Source: an uncultured Bacteroidales bacterium (GTDB taxonomy: Bacteria > Bacteroidota > Bacteroidia > Bacteroidales > Paludibacteraceae). Taken from it: a stretch of DNA of 64,000 nt. Positions 35,295-44,025 of this stretch are shown here, in pieces (within the stretch, counting starts at the first letter, position 1; each line of letters starts with the position of its first letter). Both the position numbers and the translations under genes were made by a program. The notes under the pieces were generated by a model. It was not told the DNA's origin. It did not search any database and saw only the letters and a list, made by a program, of their open reading frames with translations. The DNA lies in the NCBI GenBank assembly GCA_934667275.1, contig CAKULK010000005.1:76755-140754 (forward strand), in the 5' to 3' direction.

Positions 35295-35630
35295 ATGTTT
35301 CAACCACATAGCAAACACCTATTACCTCTCGTCGCCTTTCTCCTATTCTCCATTTCTGTAAGGTGTGAGGACACTGTCCCTACCCCCTGCTCCGTCACAT
35401 CCACTCGCGACACACTCATCACGGGCGACAGCATCATCGTCATTCACACAGTCTGCGCACCCGTTTGTTCCTCGTGCGCGCGCGTATATAATAAGGAGTG
35501 GCAACTCATCAGGACACTCACCCCACCCTTCCAATCGCCTTTTCCTGAGGCATATATCGAAGACGGCAAACTCCTTTGGCGCGACAATTACCCCCAACTC
35601 TTGGACGAAGAAGAACGTAAATTATACTGA
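35295..35630 (+). CDS. Small secreted protein resembling the DUF3256 C-terminus
   Basis: A 111-residue protein with a signal peptide (about 1-24). The mature part TLITGDSIIVIHTVCAPVCSSCARVYNKEWQLI resembles the end of DUF3256 proteins of Bacteroidales, which have a C-A-P-x-C-x-S-x-x-x-x-Y motif, but the N-terminal half of that family is missing. Three cysteines in CAPVCSSC could bind metal or form disulfides. It starts 11 bp after ispF, in the same operon. Function unknown. Confidence 0.7.
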   Translation: MFQPHSKHLLPLVAFLLFSISVRCEDTVPTPCSVTSTRDTLITGDSIIVIHTVCAPVCSSCARVYNKEWQLIRTLTPPFQSPFPEAYIEDGKLLWRDNYPQLLDEEERKLY

Positions 35631-35641
35631 CGATACTTGCA

Positions 35642-35669
35642 ATTCATCATTCATAATTCATAATTAATT
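35642..35669. repeat. 7-bp-phased repeat abutting the aroK start codon
   Basis: Four units at exact 7-bp steps: ATTCATC, ATTCATA, ATTCATA, ATTAATT, ending at the base before the aroK ATG. The tract replaces any Shine-Dalgarno sequence. Confidence 0.6.
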
Positions 35670-36224
35670 ATGGAATTTCCCATCTATTTGGTCGGTTATA
35701 TGGGCGCAGGCAAGACTACCGTCGGTCAAATCCTCGCCGATAAACTCGGGTGGCATTTCGTGGATCTTGACAACGCTTTTCGCGAGATTCACGGGCTTTC
35801 CCCAGCCGACTACATACGCACCTACGGCATCGAAGCCTTTCGCCGCAAAGAGAAATACGTTGTCGAAGACCTCGCCGAACTGCCCTACGAGCATGTCATT
35901 TACGCCACAGGCGGCGGCTATCCTTGTTGGGAAGACAATATGGAATGTCTCCACGAATTGGGTACCAGTTTCTATATCCGTTGGAAACCCGAACATCTTG
36001 CCAAGCGGCTTATGCTCACCGACTTGGACGACCGTCCCGTCCTCCAAGGGCGCACCGAACAGGAGCTGCTTACTTTCATTCGCCCGCAACTCGAAGCCCG
36101 CGAACCATTCTACGCCCAAGCCGATTATGTCATTGATGTGCCCGTTGAGGACATATCCGAAGACGACGACCTCCACATAGCAGAACAATTATTTAATATA
36201 ATTAAATACAATTCCCCGTCCTGA
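35670..36224 (+). CDS. aroK: Shikimate kinase
   Basis: Phosphorylates shikimate in aromatic amino-acid synthesis. The 184 residues show the P-loop GYMGAGKTTVGQILA (residues 9-23), DLDNAF with the shikimate-binding Asp, FRRKEKYVVEDL, the TGGGYP segment, and the lid region LDDRPVLQGRTEQEL. The start codon follows a 7-bp repeat. It sits between the DUF3256-like gene and sufE on the same strand; aroQ is in the rho operon upstream. Confidence 0.96.
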   Translation: MEFPIYLVGYMGAGKTTVGQILADKLGWHFVDLDNAFREIHGLSPADYIRTYGIEAFRRKEKYVVEDLAELPYEHVIYATGGGYPCWEDNMECLHELGTSFYIRWKPEHLAKRLMLTDLDDRPVLQGRTEQELLTFIRPQLEAREPFYAQADYVIDVPVEDISEDDDLHIAEQLFNIIKYNSPS

Positions 36225-36229
36225 CTTTA

Positions 36230-36262
36230 TCGCGGGTCTGTCGCGAGTCTGTCGCGGGTCTC
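36230..36262. repeat. 11-bp-phased repeat, three units
   Basis: TCGCGGGTCTG (36230-36240), TCGCGAGTCTG (36241-36251) and TCGCGGGTCTC (36252-36262), starting 6 bp after the aroK stop and 43 bp before sufE. The same unit, reverse-complemented, occurs at 49840-49861 before the minus-strand GH3-family gene. Confidence 0.8.
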
Positions 36263-36304
36263 CATAGAGTATCAAATAGTAGAAAACAACCAATAAACCG
36301 ATAT

Positions 36305-36751
36305 ATGTTAAAAACCATCAACGAAATACAAGACGAAATCATCGACGAATTTAGTGCTTTCGATGATTGGATGGACCGCTATAGTCTCCTCATTGACTAT
36401 GGCAATGGTCTCGAACCGTTCCCCGAATCCGACCGCACCGAGCAGAATCTCATCGACGGTTGCCAATCCAAAGTATGGTTCACCGCCGAATTACAGCAAC
36501 CGGAAAGTACTGATAGCGAACCGGTTATCATCTACCGTGGCGATTCCGATGCCATCCTTGTCAAAGGCATTGTGGCACTGCTTATTCGCGTCCTTAGCAA
36601 TCACACGCCCCGCGAAATCATCAATGCAGACCTCTATTTCATCGATGCCATCAACCTTCGCGAGCACCTTTCGCCCACACGCAGCAACGGCCTCGCCTCC
36701 ATGCTTAAGCAGATGCGTCTCTATGCACTTGCTTTCGCAGCGCAGAAATAG
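36305..36751 (+). CDS. sufE: SufE-family cysteine desulfurase activator
   Basis: Accepts sulfur from SufS for Fe-S cluster assembly. The 148 residues carry the conserved active-site cysteine in LIDGCQSKVWF (about residue 55) and the C-terminal SPTRSNGLASMLKQM. IQDEIIDEFSAFDDWMDRYSLLIDYG is the family N-terminus. It is the last gene of the operon and ends at a strong terminator. No other suf gene is in the window. Confidence 0.95.
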   Translation: MLKTINEIQDEIIDEFSAFDDWMDRYSLLIDYGNGLEPFPESDRTEQNLIDGCQSKVWFTAELQQPESTDSEPVIIYRGDSDAILVKGIVALLIRVLSNHTPREIINADLYFIDAINLREHLSPTRSNGLASMLKQMRLYALAFAAQK

Positions 36752-36780
36752 GTTCCGTTGCACCCTTATCGCACTTCTCG

Positions 36781-36820
36781 CCGCATAGTTTGTGTTCCAA
36801 CAAACTATGCGGCTGTTTTT
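36781..36820 (+). terminator. Rho-independent terminator after sufE
   Basis: A perfect 13-bp stem (36781-36793 with 36800-36812) with a 6-nt loop is followed by CTGTTTTTTA. It ends the operon that begins at 29563. Confidence 0.93.
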
Positions 36821-36895
36821 TATAGCCTTTTTCAATCGCAAAACACCTATGCAAACGGTTTCTATACATTTATCAGTACAAAGCCATGCTATTAT

Positions 36896-36926
36896 TTGTA
36901 CAAGTTAAAGAAAAACATTATCTTTG
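36896..36926 (+). promoter_or_regulatory. Promoter of the glycosidase operon
   Basis: TTG at 36896-36898, 20-bp spacer, TATCTTTG at 36919-36926, 20 bp before the first ATG. Confidence 0.75.
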
Positions 36927-36946
36927 CAATCTAACTTATAAAAGCA

Positions 36947-39073
36947 ATGAATATCTATCTTTCACACCGTCACACAAGTGCCTTCATAACGGCTTTATTT
37001 GCCTTCGCGCTTGTCTTTTTATCGGCATGTGGCAATGCCAAACCCGCCACCACAGCGGTAGAGGACCGCAATGCCGACACGCAGAACCCTATTATGCCTA
37101 TTCACTACAAGGGCTCTTCCACGCACATCGTTCTCACTGATTATCTGCCGCAAACAAGCGTTTCCGACCAAATTTTTTACACCACCGACCCCTCCTACCG
37201 CGTCTCCGATGCCGCCAATGGGGAATTCGACCTCATGGGTGACAACACGCTGTCCGTACTCTCTGTACAGGTCAATGGCGCAAATTCCTATGACATTCCT
37301 ATCCTCCCGCAACTACCTGCTGCAGAAGGACTTATCACTGTTTCTTGCACCGACTCAACGGTACTTCTCACCATTCGCAATCCCCATATTCACATAGGCG
37401 AATCGCGCATCCAATGGCGCACTTTTTGGCAAGACATGTGCCTTGGAGCCTATGCCGTCAATTTTGGCGAAGGCGACGAAGTGGCTACCATCCGCCTGCC
37501 CAAGGAGTGCCGTGAGTCCGCCGGACGCAGTTTTTTGCGCGTGTATGCAGTGGCTAACGGGCTGTTGCTCAACGATATATTGGTTCCGTTGCAGGACGGC
37601 AAGCCTGTGACGAATGTTGCGCAACTCACGCGCCACGACGACCAAGCACAAGTGCTGTACTCGCTGATGATTGACCGTTTCCACAACGGCAACAAGGACA
37701 ACGATTGGAAGATGAACAGCCCAGAAGTGCTGGATATTGTTGATTATCAGGGCGGTGACATCAAGGGTATTCAAAAGAAGATAGAGGAGGGTTTCTTCGA
37801 CGACCTCGGCATCACCACGATTTGGATTTCGCCTATCACGCAGAACCCGTGGGACGCATGGGGCATGTATCCGTTCCCCAACGGCAACAAGTACGACCCG
37901 ACCAAGACCTACACCCGCTACTCTGGTTATCACGGCTATTGGCCTATCTATACCACGGTGATTGACAAGCGTTTCGGCACCGGCGAGGAGTTGCGCGACA
38001 TGCTGGCGACTGCCCATGCGCATGGCATCAATGTGGTGCTGGATTATGTGGCGAACCACCTGCATATCGAGTCGCCGGTCTATAAACAGCACCCGACATG
38101 GCACACCGACAGTATTCTGCCTGACGGGCGGCGCAACTTCGAGTTGTGGGACGATGCACGCCTCACCACGTGGTTTGATGTGCATATCCCGACCCTCGAC
38201 TTGGAGCGCGAAGACGTGTATATGCCTATGACCGACTCGGCGTTGTATTGGCTTGATAATTACGACTTTGACGGCTTCCGTCACGATGCCTGCAAGCATA
38301 TCCCCGAATGCTATTGGCGCACGCTGGCGCACAAAATGAAGACCCGTTTCCCTGACCGGCATATATGGATGATTGGCGAGACCTACGGGTCACCCGAACT
38401 CATCAACACCTACGTCAAGAGCGGTATGCTGAACGCGCAGTTCGACTTCAATGTCTATTTCGCAGCCATTCATGCGCTGTGCAACGACGGCAAGATGAGC
38501 GACATCGACCACGTGGTGCGCGAATCGATGGCAACGTATGGTGCACACCACACAATGGGCTGTATATCAGGCAATCACGACCAAGTGCGCTTTGCTTCGC
38601 TGGCTGGTGGCGGCATTCATTTTTGGGAGGACGGCAAGTATGAGGGTTGGACGCGCGAGGTAGGCCTGCTGCCCAACGACACACCCGCCGAGGAACGCGA
38701 GAGTCTTGCCCGCGAGGCATATCGCCGCGCCTTGCGGTTGGAGATGCTCAACCTCACCATTCCGGGCGTGCCGTGTATCTATCAGGGCGACGAATACGCC
38801 GAAGTGGGCGGCAATGACCCGGACAACCGCCATTGGATGCGCTTCAGCGGGCTCAGCCGGCAGGAGCAGGACTTCCGCGAGCAGGTGAAGAAACTGATAG
38901 ACATTCGCCGCGGAAATATGGCACTGATGTACGGCGACTATATCCCCGTCAGCAGCAACGACGACACCATAGAGTTTGAACGCACCTATATGGGCGAAAC
39001 CATTCACGTAAAAATAAGCAGAAATGAAGAAAGCAGTATTAGCATTAATGGCAATCGGGCTTTTGTCCTGTAA
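36947..39073 (+). CDS. Exported GH13 alpha-amylase/glucosidase lipoprotein
   Basis: Hydrolyses alpha-glucans outside the cytoplasm. The 708 residues begin with a lipoprotein signal (FLSAC lipobox near residue 27). A beta-sandwich N-terminal domain (about 45-220) is followed by the GH13 barrel. Its four conserved regions are VVLDYVANH, DGFRHDACKH with the nucleophile Asp, WMIGETYGS with the acid/base Glu, and GNHDQVRF. A carbohydrate-binding domain of the CBM/Ig type at the N-terminus resembles cyclomaltodextrinase-like enzymes. Its 3' end overlaps the next gene by 50 bp, so the operon is tightly packed. Exact substrate is uncertain. Confidence 0.93.
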   Translation: MNIYLSHRHTSAFITALFAFALVFLSACGNAKPATTAVEDRNADTQNPIMPIHYKGSSTHIVLTDYLPQTSVSDQIFYTTDPSYRVSDAANGEFDLMGDNTLSVLSVQVNGANSYDIPILPQLPAAEGLITVSCTDSTVLLTIRNPHIHIGESRIQWRTFWQDMCLGAYAVNFGEGDEVATIRLPKECRESAGRSFLRVYAVANGLLLNDILVPLQDGKPVTNVAQLTRHDDQAQVLYSLMIDRFHNGNKDNDWKMNSPEVLDIVDYQGGDIKGIQKKIEEGFFDDLGITTIWISPITQNPWDAWGMYPFPNGNKYDPTKTYTRYSGYHGYWPIYTTVIDKRFGTGEELRDMLATAHAHGINVVLDYVANHLHIESPVYKQHPTWHTDSILPDGRRNFELWDDARLTTWFDVHIPTLDLEREDVYMPMTDSALYWLDNYDFDGFRHDACKHIPECYWRTLAHKMKTRFPDRHIWMIGETYGSPELINTYVKSGMLNAQFDFNVYFAAIHALCNDGKMSDIDHVVRESMATYGAHHTMGCISGNHDQVRFASLAGGGIHFWEDGKYEGWTREVGLLPNDTPAEERESLAREAYRRALRLEMLNLTIPGVPCIYQGDEYAEVGGNDPDNRHWMRFSGLSRQEQDFREQVKKLIDIRRGNMALMYGDYIPVSSNDDTIEFERTYMGETIHVKISRNEESSISINGNRAFVL

Positions 39074-40133
39074 TGGTTGCAACACCCCTCCCGACAACGA
39101 GAACAACCAACAGCCCTCCAACGACGACCCTTACATACCTGCACCCGTAGGCTCCTACGCCAAAGGGGCGGACATCTCATGGCTCACCGAGCAGGAGAAT
39201 GACGGGGTGCTCTTCTACGACAGCCTTGGCAACGCCACCGAGTGCATACGACTTTTGCGCGACAATGGCATGAACAGCGTCCGTCTGCGCGTCTGGGTCA
39301 ACCACTCCACGGGCTGGTGCAACCTACCTGATGTGCTGGTGAAAGCCAAACGCGCTGCCGATTTGAAGTTGCGAATTATGATAGATTTTCATTACTCCGA
39401 CTATTTCGCAGACCCAAGCAAGCAGAATACACCCGAGGCATGGAAGGACTACGACCTTGCACAACTCACCCAAGCCGTCACCGACCACACCACCGAGGTG
39501 CTCACCGCCCTGCGCGATGCGGGCATCACGCCTGAGTGGATACAGGTCGGCAACGAGACCCGTTGCGGTATGCTGTGGGACACGGGACGTTTGTGGAACG
39601 ACCAAGGCGACCTGCCCAACGGTTGGAAGAACTACGCCCAACTCACCACGGCGGGCTACGATGCGTGCAAACAAATCTTTCCCGATGCCCTCGTCATCGT
39701 GCATATTGACAATGCCTACGAAGACAACAACTGGTTCTTCCGCAAACTGCGCCAGAACGGCGGAAAGTTCGACATGATTGGACTCAGCCACTACCCCATG
39801 ATGAAAGAGTGGACGGGCAAAGACTGGCAGGAGACTAACCAACTGGCAGCCAACAACATAACACGCCTATACAACGAGTTCCGTTGCCCCGTTATGATTG
39901 CCGAGATAGGCACCCTCTCTGCCCAAGAAGCCACCGCCGTCAAGGTCATCAACGACATGCGCCAACGTGTCGATTCCCTCCCTTATATGAAAGGTATCTT
40001 CTACTGGGAGCCACAGGTGTATAATAGTTGGCGCCCAAAAGAGTACATCAGCCTCGGCTGGGGAGCCTACAATATGGGAGCATTCACCGCTCAAGGTCAG
40101 CCCAACGCCGCCCTCAAAGCATTATGGAAATAA
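39024..40133 (+). CDS. GH53 endo-beta-1,4-galactanase (arabinogalactanase) lipoprotein
   Basis: Cleaves beta-1,4-galactan side chains of pectin. The 369 residues start with a lipoprotein signal (LLSCNGC; Cys at about 16 or 19). The GH53 barrel shows KGADISWLTEQE, MNSVRLRVWVN, IMIDFHYSDYFADPSKQNTP, the acid/base Glu in WIQVGNETRCGMLW and the nucleophile Glu in VMIAEIGT. A-W-x-P-like YWEPQVYNSWRPKEYI is the end region. The ATG lies 50 bp inside the amylase 3' end. GH2 follows, so the two would degrade galactan together: endo attack, then release of galactose. Confidence 0.93.
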   Translation: MKKAVLALMAIGLLSCNGCNTPPDNENNQQPSNDDPYIPAPVGSYAKGADISWLTEQENDGVLFYDSLGNATECIRLLRDNGMNSVRLRVWVNHSTGWCNLPDVLVKAKRAADLKLRIMIDFHYSDYFADPSKQNTPEAWKDYDLAQLTQAVTDHTTEVLTALRDAGITPEWIQVGNETRCGMLWDTGRLWNDQGDLPNGWKNYAQLTTAGYDACKQIFPDALVIVHIDNAYEDNNWFFRKLRQNGGKFDMIGLSHYPMMKEWTGKDWQETNQLAANNITRLYNEFRCPVMIAEIGTLSAQEATAVKVINDMRQRVDSLPYMKGIFYWEPQVYNSWRPKEYISLGWGAYNMGAFTAQGQPNAALKALWK

Positions 40134-40160
40134 ATCATTGTCTATCAATCGTTTAGCACT

Positions 40161-42584
40161 ATGCACACTCTTCTTCTCGCCATCTCCACTCTGCTCACCT
40201 CGTGGCAGTTCGCCTTCGAGCAGACCGACCATCAGATGCCCGCACCCGCCGACAAGGCTTGGCAGCAGGTCACCATCCCCCACGACTGGGCGATATACGG
40301 ACCATTCGACCGCCAGAACGACCTGCAGAACGTCACCGTCTGGCAGAACGGCGAGACCTTCCCCTCGCTCAAAACGGGGCGCACGGGCGGTCTCCCCTAC
40401 ATGGGCACCGCGTGGTACACCACGCACATCGCCCCGCTCACCGCGCCTTCCGACACCGCCACGCAGCGTTACACCCTGCTCTTCGACGGTGCCATGAATG
40501 AAGCCGAGGTCTATGTCAACGGGCAGAAAGCCGGCTATTGGCCCTACGGCTACAACGCCTTCCACTGCGACATCACGCCCTACCTCCACACCGACGCGCC
40601 CAACCTCATCGCTGTCCGCCTCTGCAACCGCGAGCAGAGCAGCCGCTGGTACCCAGGCGCAGGGCTCTACCGCAACGTGCACCTCATCACCTCGCCGCGC
40701 ACCCACGTACCCGTATGGGGCACCCACATCACCACCCCCTACGTCACCGACCGGTTGGCATCCGTCAACCTCCGCACCCGCGTGGACAACGCCCTCGGCA
40801 GGCATATCACCCTCCGCACCACCCTCATCTGCAAAGCCACGGGCGAGGCTGTTGACTCCCTCACCAGCGACTACGACATCCGCCACAACCTCCCGCTCGA
40901 GCAGAACTTCACCCTCCCCACCCCGCTCCTCTGGTCGCCCGAGACGCCCCACCTCTACGAGGCGCGCACCTCGCTCTACGCCGATAGCGAATGGCAGGAG
41001 GATATCATCACCACCTTTGGCATTCGCAACGTGCAAATCGTCCCCAACGTGGGTTTCATGCTCAATGGCAAGGTGCGTAAGTTCCAAGGTGTCTGCCTGC
41101 ACCACGACCTTGGTCCCCTCGGTGCCGCCGTCAGCCACGATGCCATCCGACGCCAACTGCTTCTGCTGCGCGACATGGGCTGCGACGCCATCCGCACCTC
41201 CCATAACATGCCCGCGCCCGAACTCATCGAACTGTGCGACTCCATGGGCTTCATGGTCATGTGCGAACCCTTCGACGAATGGGACTGGGGCAAGTGCGAC
41301 AACGGCTACAGCCGTTTCTTCAACGAATGGGCGGAGCGCGACATGGTGAATATGCTCCACCATTTCCGCAACAACCCGAGCATCGTGATGTGGTCGGTCG
41401 GCAACGAAGTCCCCACCCAATGCGACCCGCAGGGCTATCGCGTGGCGAAGATGCTGCAGGACATCTGCATGCGCGAAGACGGCACGCGCCCTGTCACCGC
41501 AGGCATGGACCAAGTCTCCTGCGTGCTTGAAAACGGCTTCGCGAGCATCCTTCAGGTGGTCGGACTCAACTACCGCCCGCACTGCTATGAGGAGGCGTAC
41601 CGGCGCACCCCGCAGCGTCTCGTCCTCGGCAGCGAGACGGCGTCCACCGTCTCCTCGCGCGGCGTCTATCTGCTCCCCGCCCTGCCCGACAACACCGAGA
41701 CCATCACCAACATCGACCACCCGGGCGGCAACAGCCGCACCAACCAGAGTTCTTCCTACGACCTCCAATACTGCCCGTGGAGCAACCTGCCCGATGACGA
41801 TTTCCGCAACATGGACGACTATCCTTGGACCATCGGTCAGTTTGTCTGGACGGGCTTCGACTACCTCGGCGAGCCCTCACCCTACGACACCGATGCTTGG
41901 CCCAGCCACTCCTCCTACTTCGGCATCATCGACCTCGCGGGCATTCCCAAGGACCGCTACTACCTCTACCGCGCCCGGTGGAACACGCGCGACCACACCA
42001 CCCACCTGCTCCCCCACTGGAACTGGCACGCGGGCGACACCGTACCCGTTATGGCGTACACCGATGCCGACGAGGGCGAACTCTTCCTCAACGGCATCAG
42101 TCTCGGCAAGCGCACCAAACTCACCCGCGAGCAGGCTCAGGCGGCTGCCGCCAAAGGCGACCCGCTGGCTCTGCAACGCCGCTACCGCCTTATCTGGGAC
42201 AGCATACCTTGGCAATCGGGCGAACTGCGTATCGTAACACCCTACGGCGAGGATGTCCGCCGCACCGCCGGCAAACCTCACCACATCGAGATGTACCTCG
42301 AGCCGCTCACCAACGCCGCTGACAACACCTTACATTTCGTACGCGTGCGCGTGTGCGACGCCGATGGCAACCTCTGCCCCGATGCCGACCAACTCATCCG
42401 CTTCGCCACCCGCGGCACAGGTCGCTTCCGCGCCGCTGCCAACGGCGATGCAGCCAACCTCGACCTCTTCCACCTCCCGCAACACCACGCCTTCTCGGGT
42501 GAACTCACTGCCATCATCGAAGGCAGTTGCACCCTCACGGCTACCGCCAAAGGATTAAAATCTGCTAAACTCATCATCAACTGA
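40161..42584 (+). CDS. GH2 beta-galactosidase-like enzyme
   Basis: An 807-residue exo-glycosidase. A short hydrophobic start (MHTLLLAISTLLTSW) may be a signal peptide. Sugar-binding jelly roll (WQQVTIPHDWAIYGPF, YNAFHCDITPYL), Ig-like domain, then the GH2 barrel with KVRKFQGVCLHHDLGPLG, MWSVGNEVPTQC (acid/base Glu) and LVLGSETASTVSSRG (nucleophile Glu). A DUF4982-type C-terminal part (YTDADEGELFLNGISLG) follows. The gene is much richer in G+C and C-ending codons than its neighbours, giving long open shadows in other frames. With the GH53 upstream, action on galacto-oligosaccharides is likely. Confidence 0.93.
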   Translation: MHTLLLAISTLLTSWQFAFEQTDHQMPAPADKAWQQVTIPHDWAIYGPFDRQNDLQNVTVWQNGETFPSLKTGRTGGLPYMGTAWYTTHIAPLTAPSDTATQRYTLLFDGAMNEAEVYVNGQKAGYWPYGYNAFHCDITPYLHTDAPNLIAVRLCNREQSSRWYPGAGLYRNVHLITSPRTHVPVWGTHITTPYVTDRLASVNLRTRVDNALGRHITLRTTLICKATGEAVDSLTSDYDIRHNLPLEQNFTLPTPLLWSPETPHLYEARTSLYADSEWQEDIITTFGIRNVQIVPNVGFMLNGKVRKFQGVCLHHDLGPLGAAVSHDAIRRQLLLLRDMGCDAIRTSHNMPAPELIELCDSMGFMVMCEPFDEWDWGKCDNGYSRFFNEWAERDMVNMLHHFRNNPSIVMWSVGNEVPTQCDPQGYRVAKMLQDICMREDGTRPVTAGMDQVSCVLENGFASILQVVGLNYRPHCYEEAYRRTPQRLVLGSETASTVSSRGVYLLPALPDNTETITNIDHPGGNSRTNQSSSYDLQYCPWSNLPDDDFRNMDDYPWTIGQFVWTGFDYLGEPSPYDTDAWPSHSSYFGIIDLAGIPKDRYYLYRARWNTRDHTTHLLPHWNWHAGDTVPVMAYTDADEGELFLNGISLGKRTKLTREQAQAAAAKGDPLALQRRYRLIWDSIPWQSGELRIVTPYGEDVRRTAGKPHHIEMYLEPLTNAADNTLHFVRVRVCDADGNLCPDADQLIRFATRGTGRFRAAANGDAANLDLFHLPQHHAFSGELTAIIEGSCTLTATAKGLKSAKLIIN

Positions 42585-42608
42585 CAACCGTGCCAAACAG
42601 CAAGGGAT

Positions 42609-42652
42609 ACGCAACCCATGCGCAACCCTTACGTAAAGGATAGACAACAAAC
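42609..42652. repeat. 11-bp-phased repeat between GH2 and GH13 genes
   Basis: ACGCAACCCAT, GCGCAACCCTT, ACGTAAAGGAT and AGACAACAAAC follow at exact 11-bp steps from 42609 and end 14 bp before the next ATG. The first two units are clearly similar; the others share only a few positions. Confidence 0.55.
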
Positions 42653-42666
42653 AAACATAAACAACA

Positions 42667-44025
42667 ATGAAGAAACTCTTAATTTTTGCTCTTGGTCTGC
42701 TGGCACTCTCGTCCTGCACATCCAAGCCGCAGCCATGCTGCCAGCACCGTCACACCGACTGGGCGTACGATGCCACTATCTACGAACTCAACACGCGGCA
42801 ACTCACCCCCGAGGGCACCTTTGCCGCTGCCGAAGCCATGCTGCCCGAACTCCGCGACAATGGCATCGACATCATCTGGGTCATGCCATGCCAGCCCATC
42901 GGCAAACTCACCCGCAAGGGCACCCTTGGCAGTTACTACTCTATCGTTGACTATTGCCAAATCAATCCCGAGTTCGGCACACGCGCCGACTTCGAGCATT
43001 TCCTCGCCACGGCGCACCGTCTCGGCTTCAAAGTCATCCTCGACTGGGTGGCTAACCACACCGCGCCCGACAGCCCGTGGACGCTCAACGACGGGTGGCA
43101 CTACCGCGACAGCCTCGGCAACCTCATGGTGCAGTACGACTGGACCGACATATCCAAACTCAACTACGACAACGAGGACATGCGCGCCGCTATGAAACAA
43201 GCCATGCACTGGTGGATGGACTCTATCGGCATCGACGGTTTCCGTTGTGATGTCGCCGGCGAAGTGCCCACCGACTTCTGGAACGACGCTATGGCAGAAC
43301 TCCGCCAGTCGCACCCCGACATGTTCACACTCGCCGAGAATGAGGACAAAGCACAGGAACTCACCGAGTCAGCATTCGACATGTACTATGGTTGGGAACT
43401 CCACCACCTTATGAACGCCGTAGCGCAGGGCAAGAGTACGGTTGACGACCTTTGGGGCTACTTCGCCAAAGTCGATACCACACTCCGCCCCGAGGCTATC
43501 CGTATGAATTTCACCAGCAACCACGACGAGAACTCATGGAATGGCACCGAGTTCGAGCGTATGGGCGACGGGGCTGAACTCTTCGCTGCCTTCACCTACG
43601 TGGTCCCCGGTATGCCGATGATTTACACAGGTCAACTCTCCGGCAACCACCACCGCTTGTCGTTCTTTGAGAAAGACGTTATCGACCGCGTCCCCGACGC
43701 ACCGCAATACGCTGTTTACAAGAACCTCAACGCTTTCCGTGCCAACAACCGCGCCTTGTACAGCAACGAACTCGGCGCACCCATGCAGCGCATCGAGGCG
43801 GACAATGCCAACATCTTCGCCTGTGTTCGCCATCTGGAGTGCAAAAAATGTGGCGACAACACCGTTATCGCCATCATGAATATGTCCTCCGAACCGCAGA
43901 CCGTCACCCTCAATCTGGGCGACTTCGCGGGCGAGTATCAATGTCTGTGCGGGAAAAAGGTGGCGCTCGATGCCAGCCACACCCTAACGCTTGAGCCTTG
44001 GCGTTACATGCTTCTTTCCAAGTAA
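42667..44025 (+). CDS. Exported GH13 alpha-glucosidase/amylase lipoprotein
   Basis: A 452-residue enzyme with a lipoprotein signal (LALSSC; Cys near residue 17). The GH13 barrel has DATIYELNTRQLTPEGTF, VILDWVANHTA, GFRCDVAGEVP with the nucleophile Asp, TLAENEDK with the acid/base Glu, and FTSNHDENSWNG. The C-terminal beta-domain ends WRYMLLSK. It is shorter than the first GH13 of the operon and lacks an N-terminal domain, so the two probably differ in substrate size. Its 3' end overlaps the convergent minus-strand gene by 42 bp. Confidence 0.93.
   Translation: MKKLLIFALGLLALSSCTSKPQPCCQHRHTDWAYDATIYELNTRQLTPEGTFAAAEAMLPELRDNGIDIIWVMPCQPIGKLTRKGTLGSYYSIVDYCQINPEFGTRADFEHFLATAHRLGFKVILDWVANHTAPDSPWTLNDGWHYRDSLGNLMVQYDWTDISKLNYDNEDMRAAMKQAMHWWMDSIGIDGFRCDVAGEVPTDFWNDAMAELRQSHPDMFTLAENEDKAQELTESAFDMYYGWELHHLMNAVAQGKSTVDDLWGYFAKVDTTLRPEAIRMNFTSNHDENSWNGTEFERMGDGAELFAAFTYVVPGMPMIYTGQLSGNHHRLSFFEKDVIDRVPDAPQYAVYKNLNAFRANNRALYSNELGAPMQRIEADNANIFACVRHLECKKCGDNTVIAIMNMSSEPQTVTLNLGDFAGEYQCLCGKKVALDASHTLTLEPWRYMLLSK

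Noticed and set aside
40122..41768. 548-codon antisense frame over the GH2 gene
   Set aside because: Explained by the very high third-position G+C of GH2; the translation is a repetitive Val/Gly/Glu/Ala mix with no domain.
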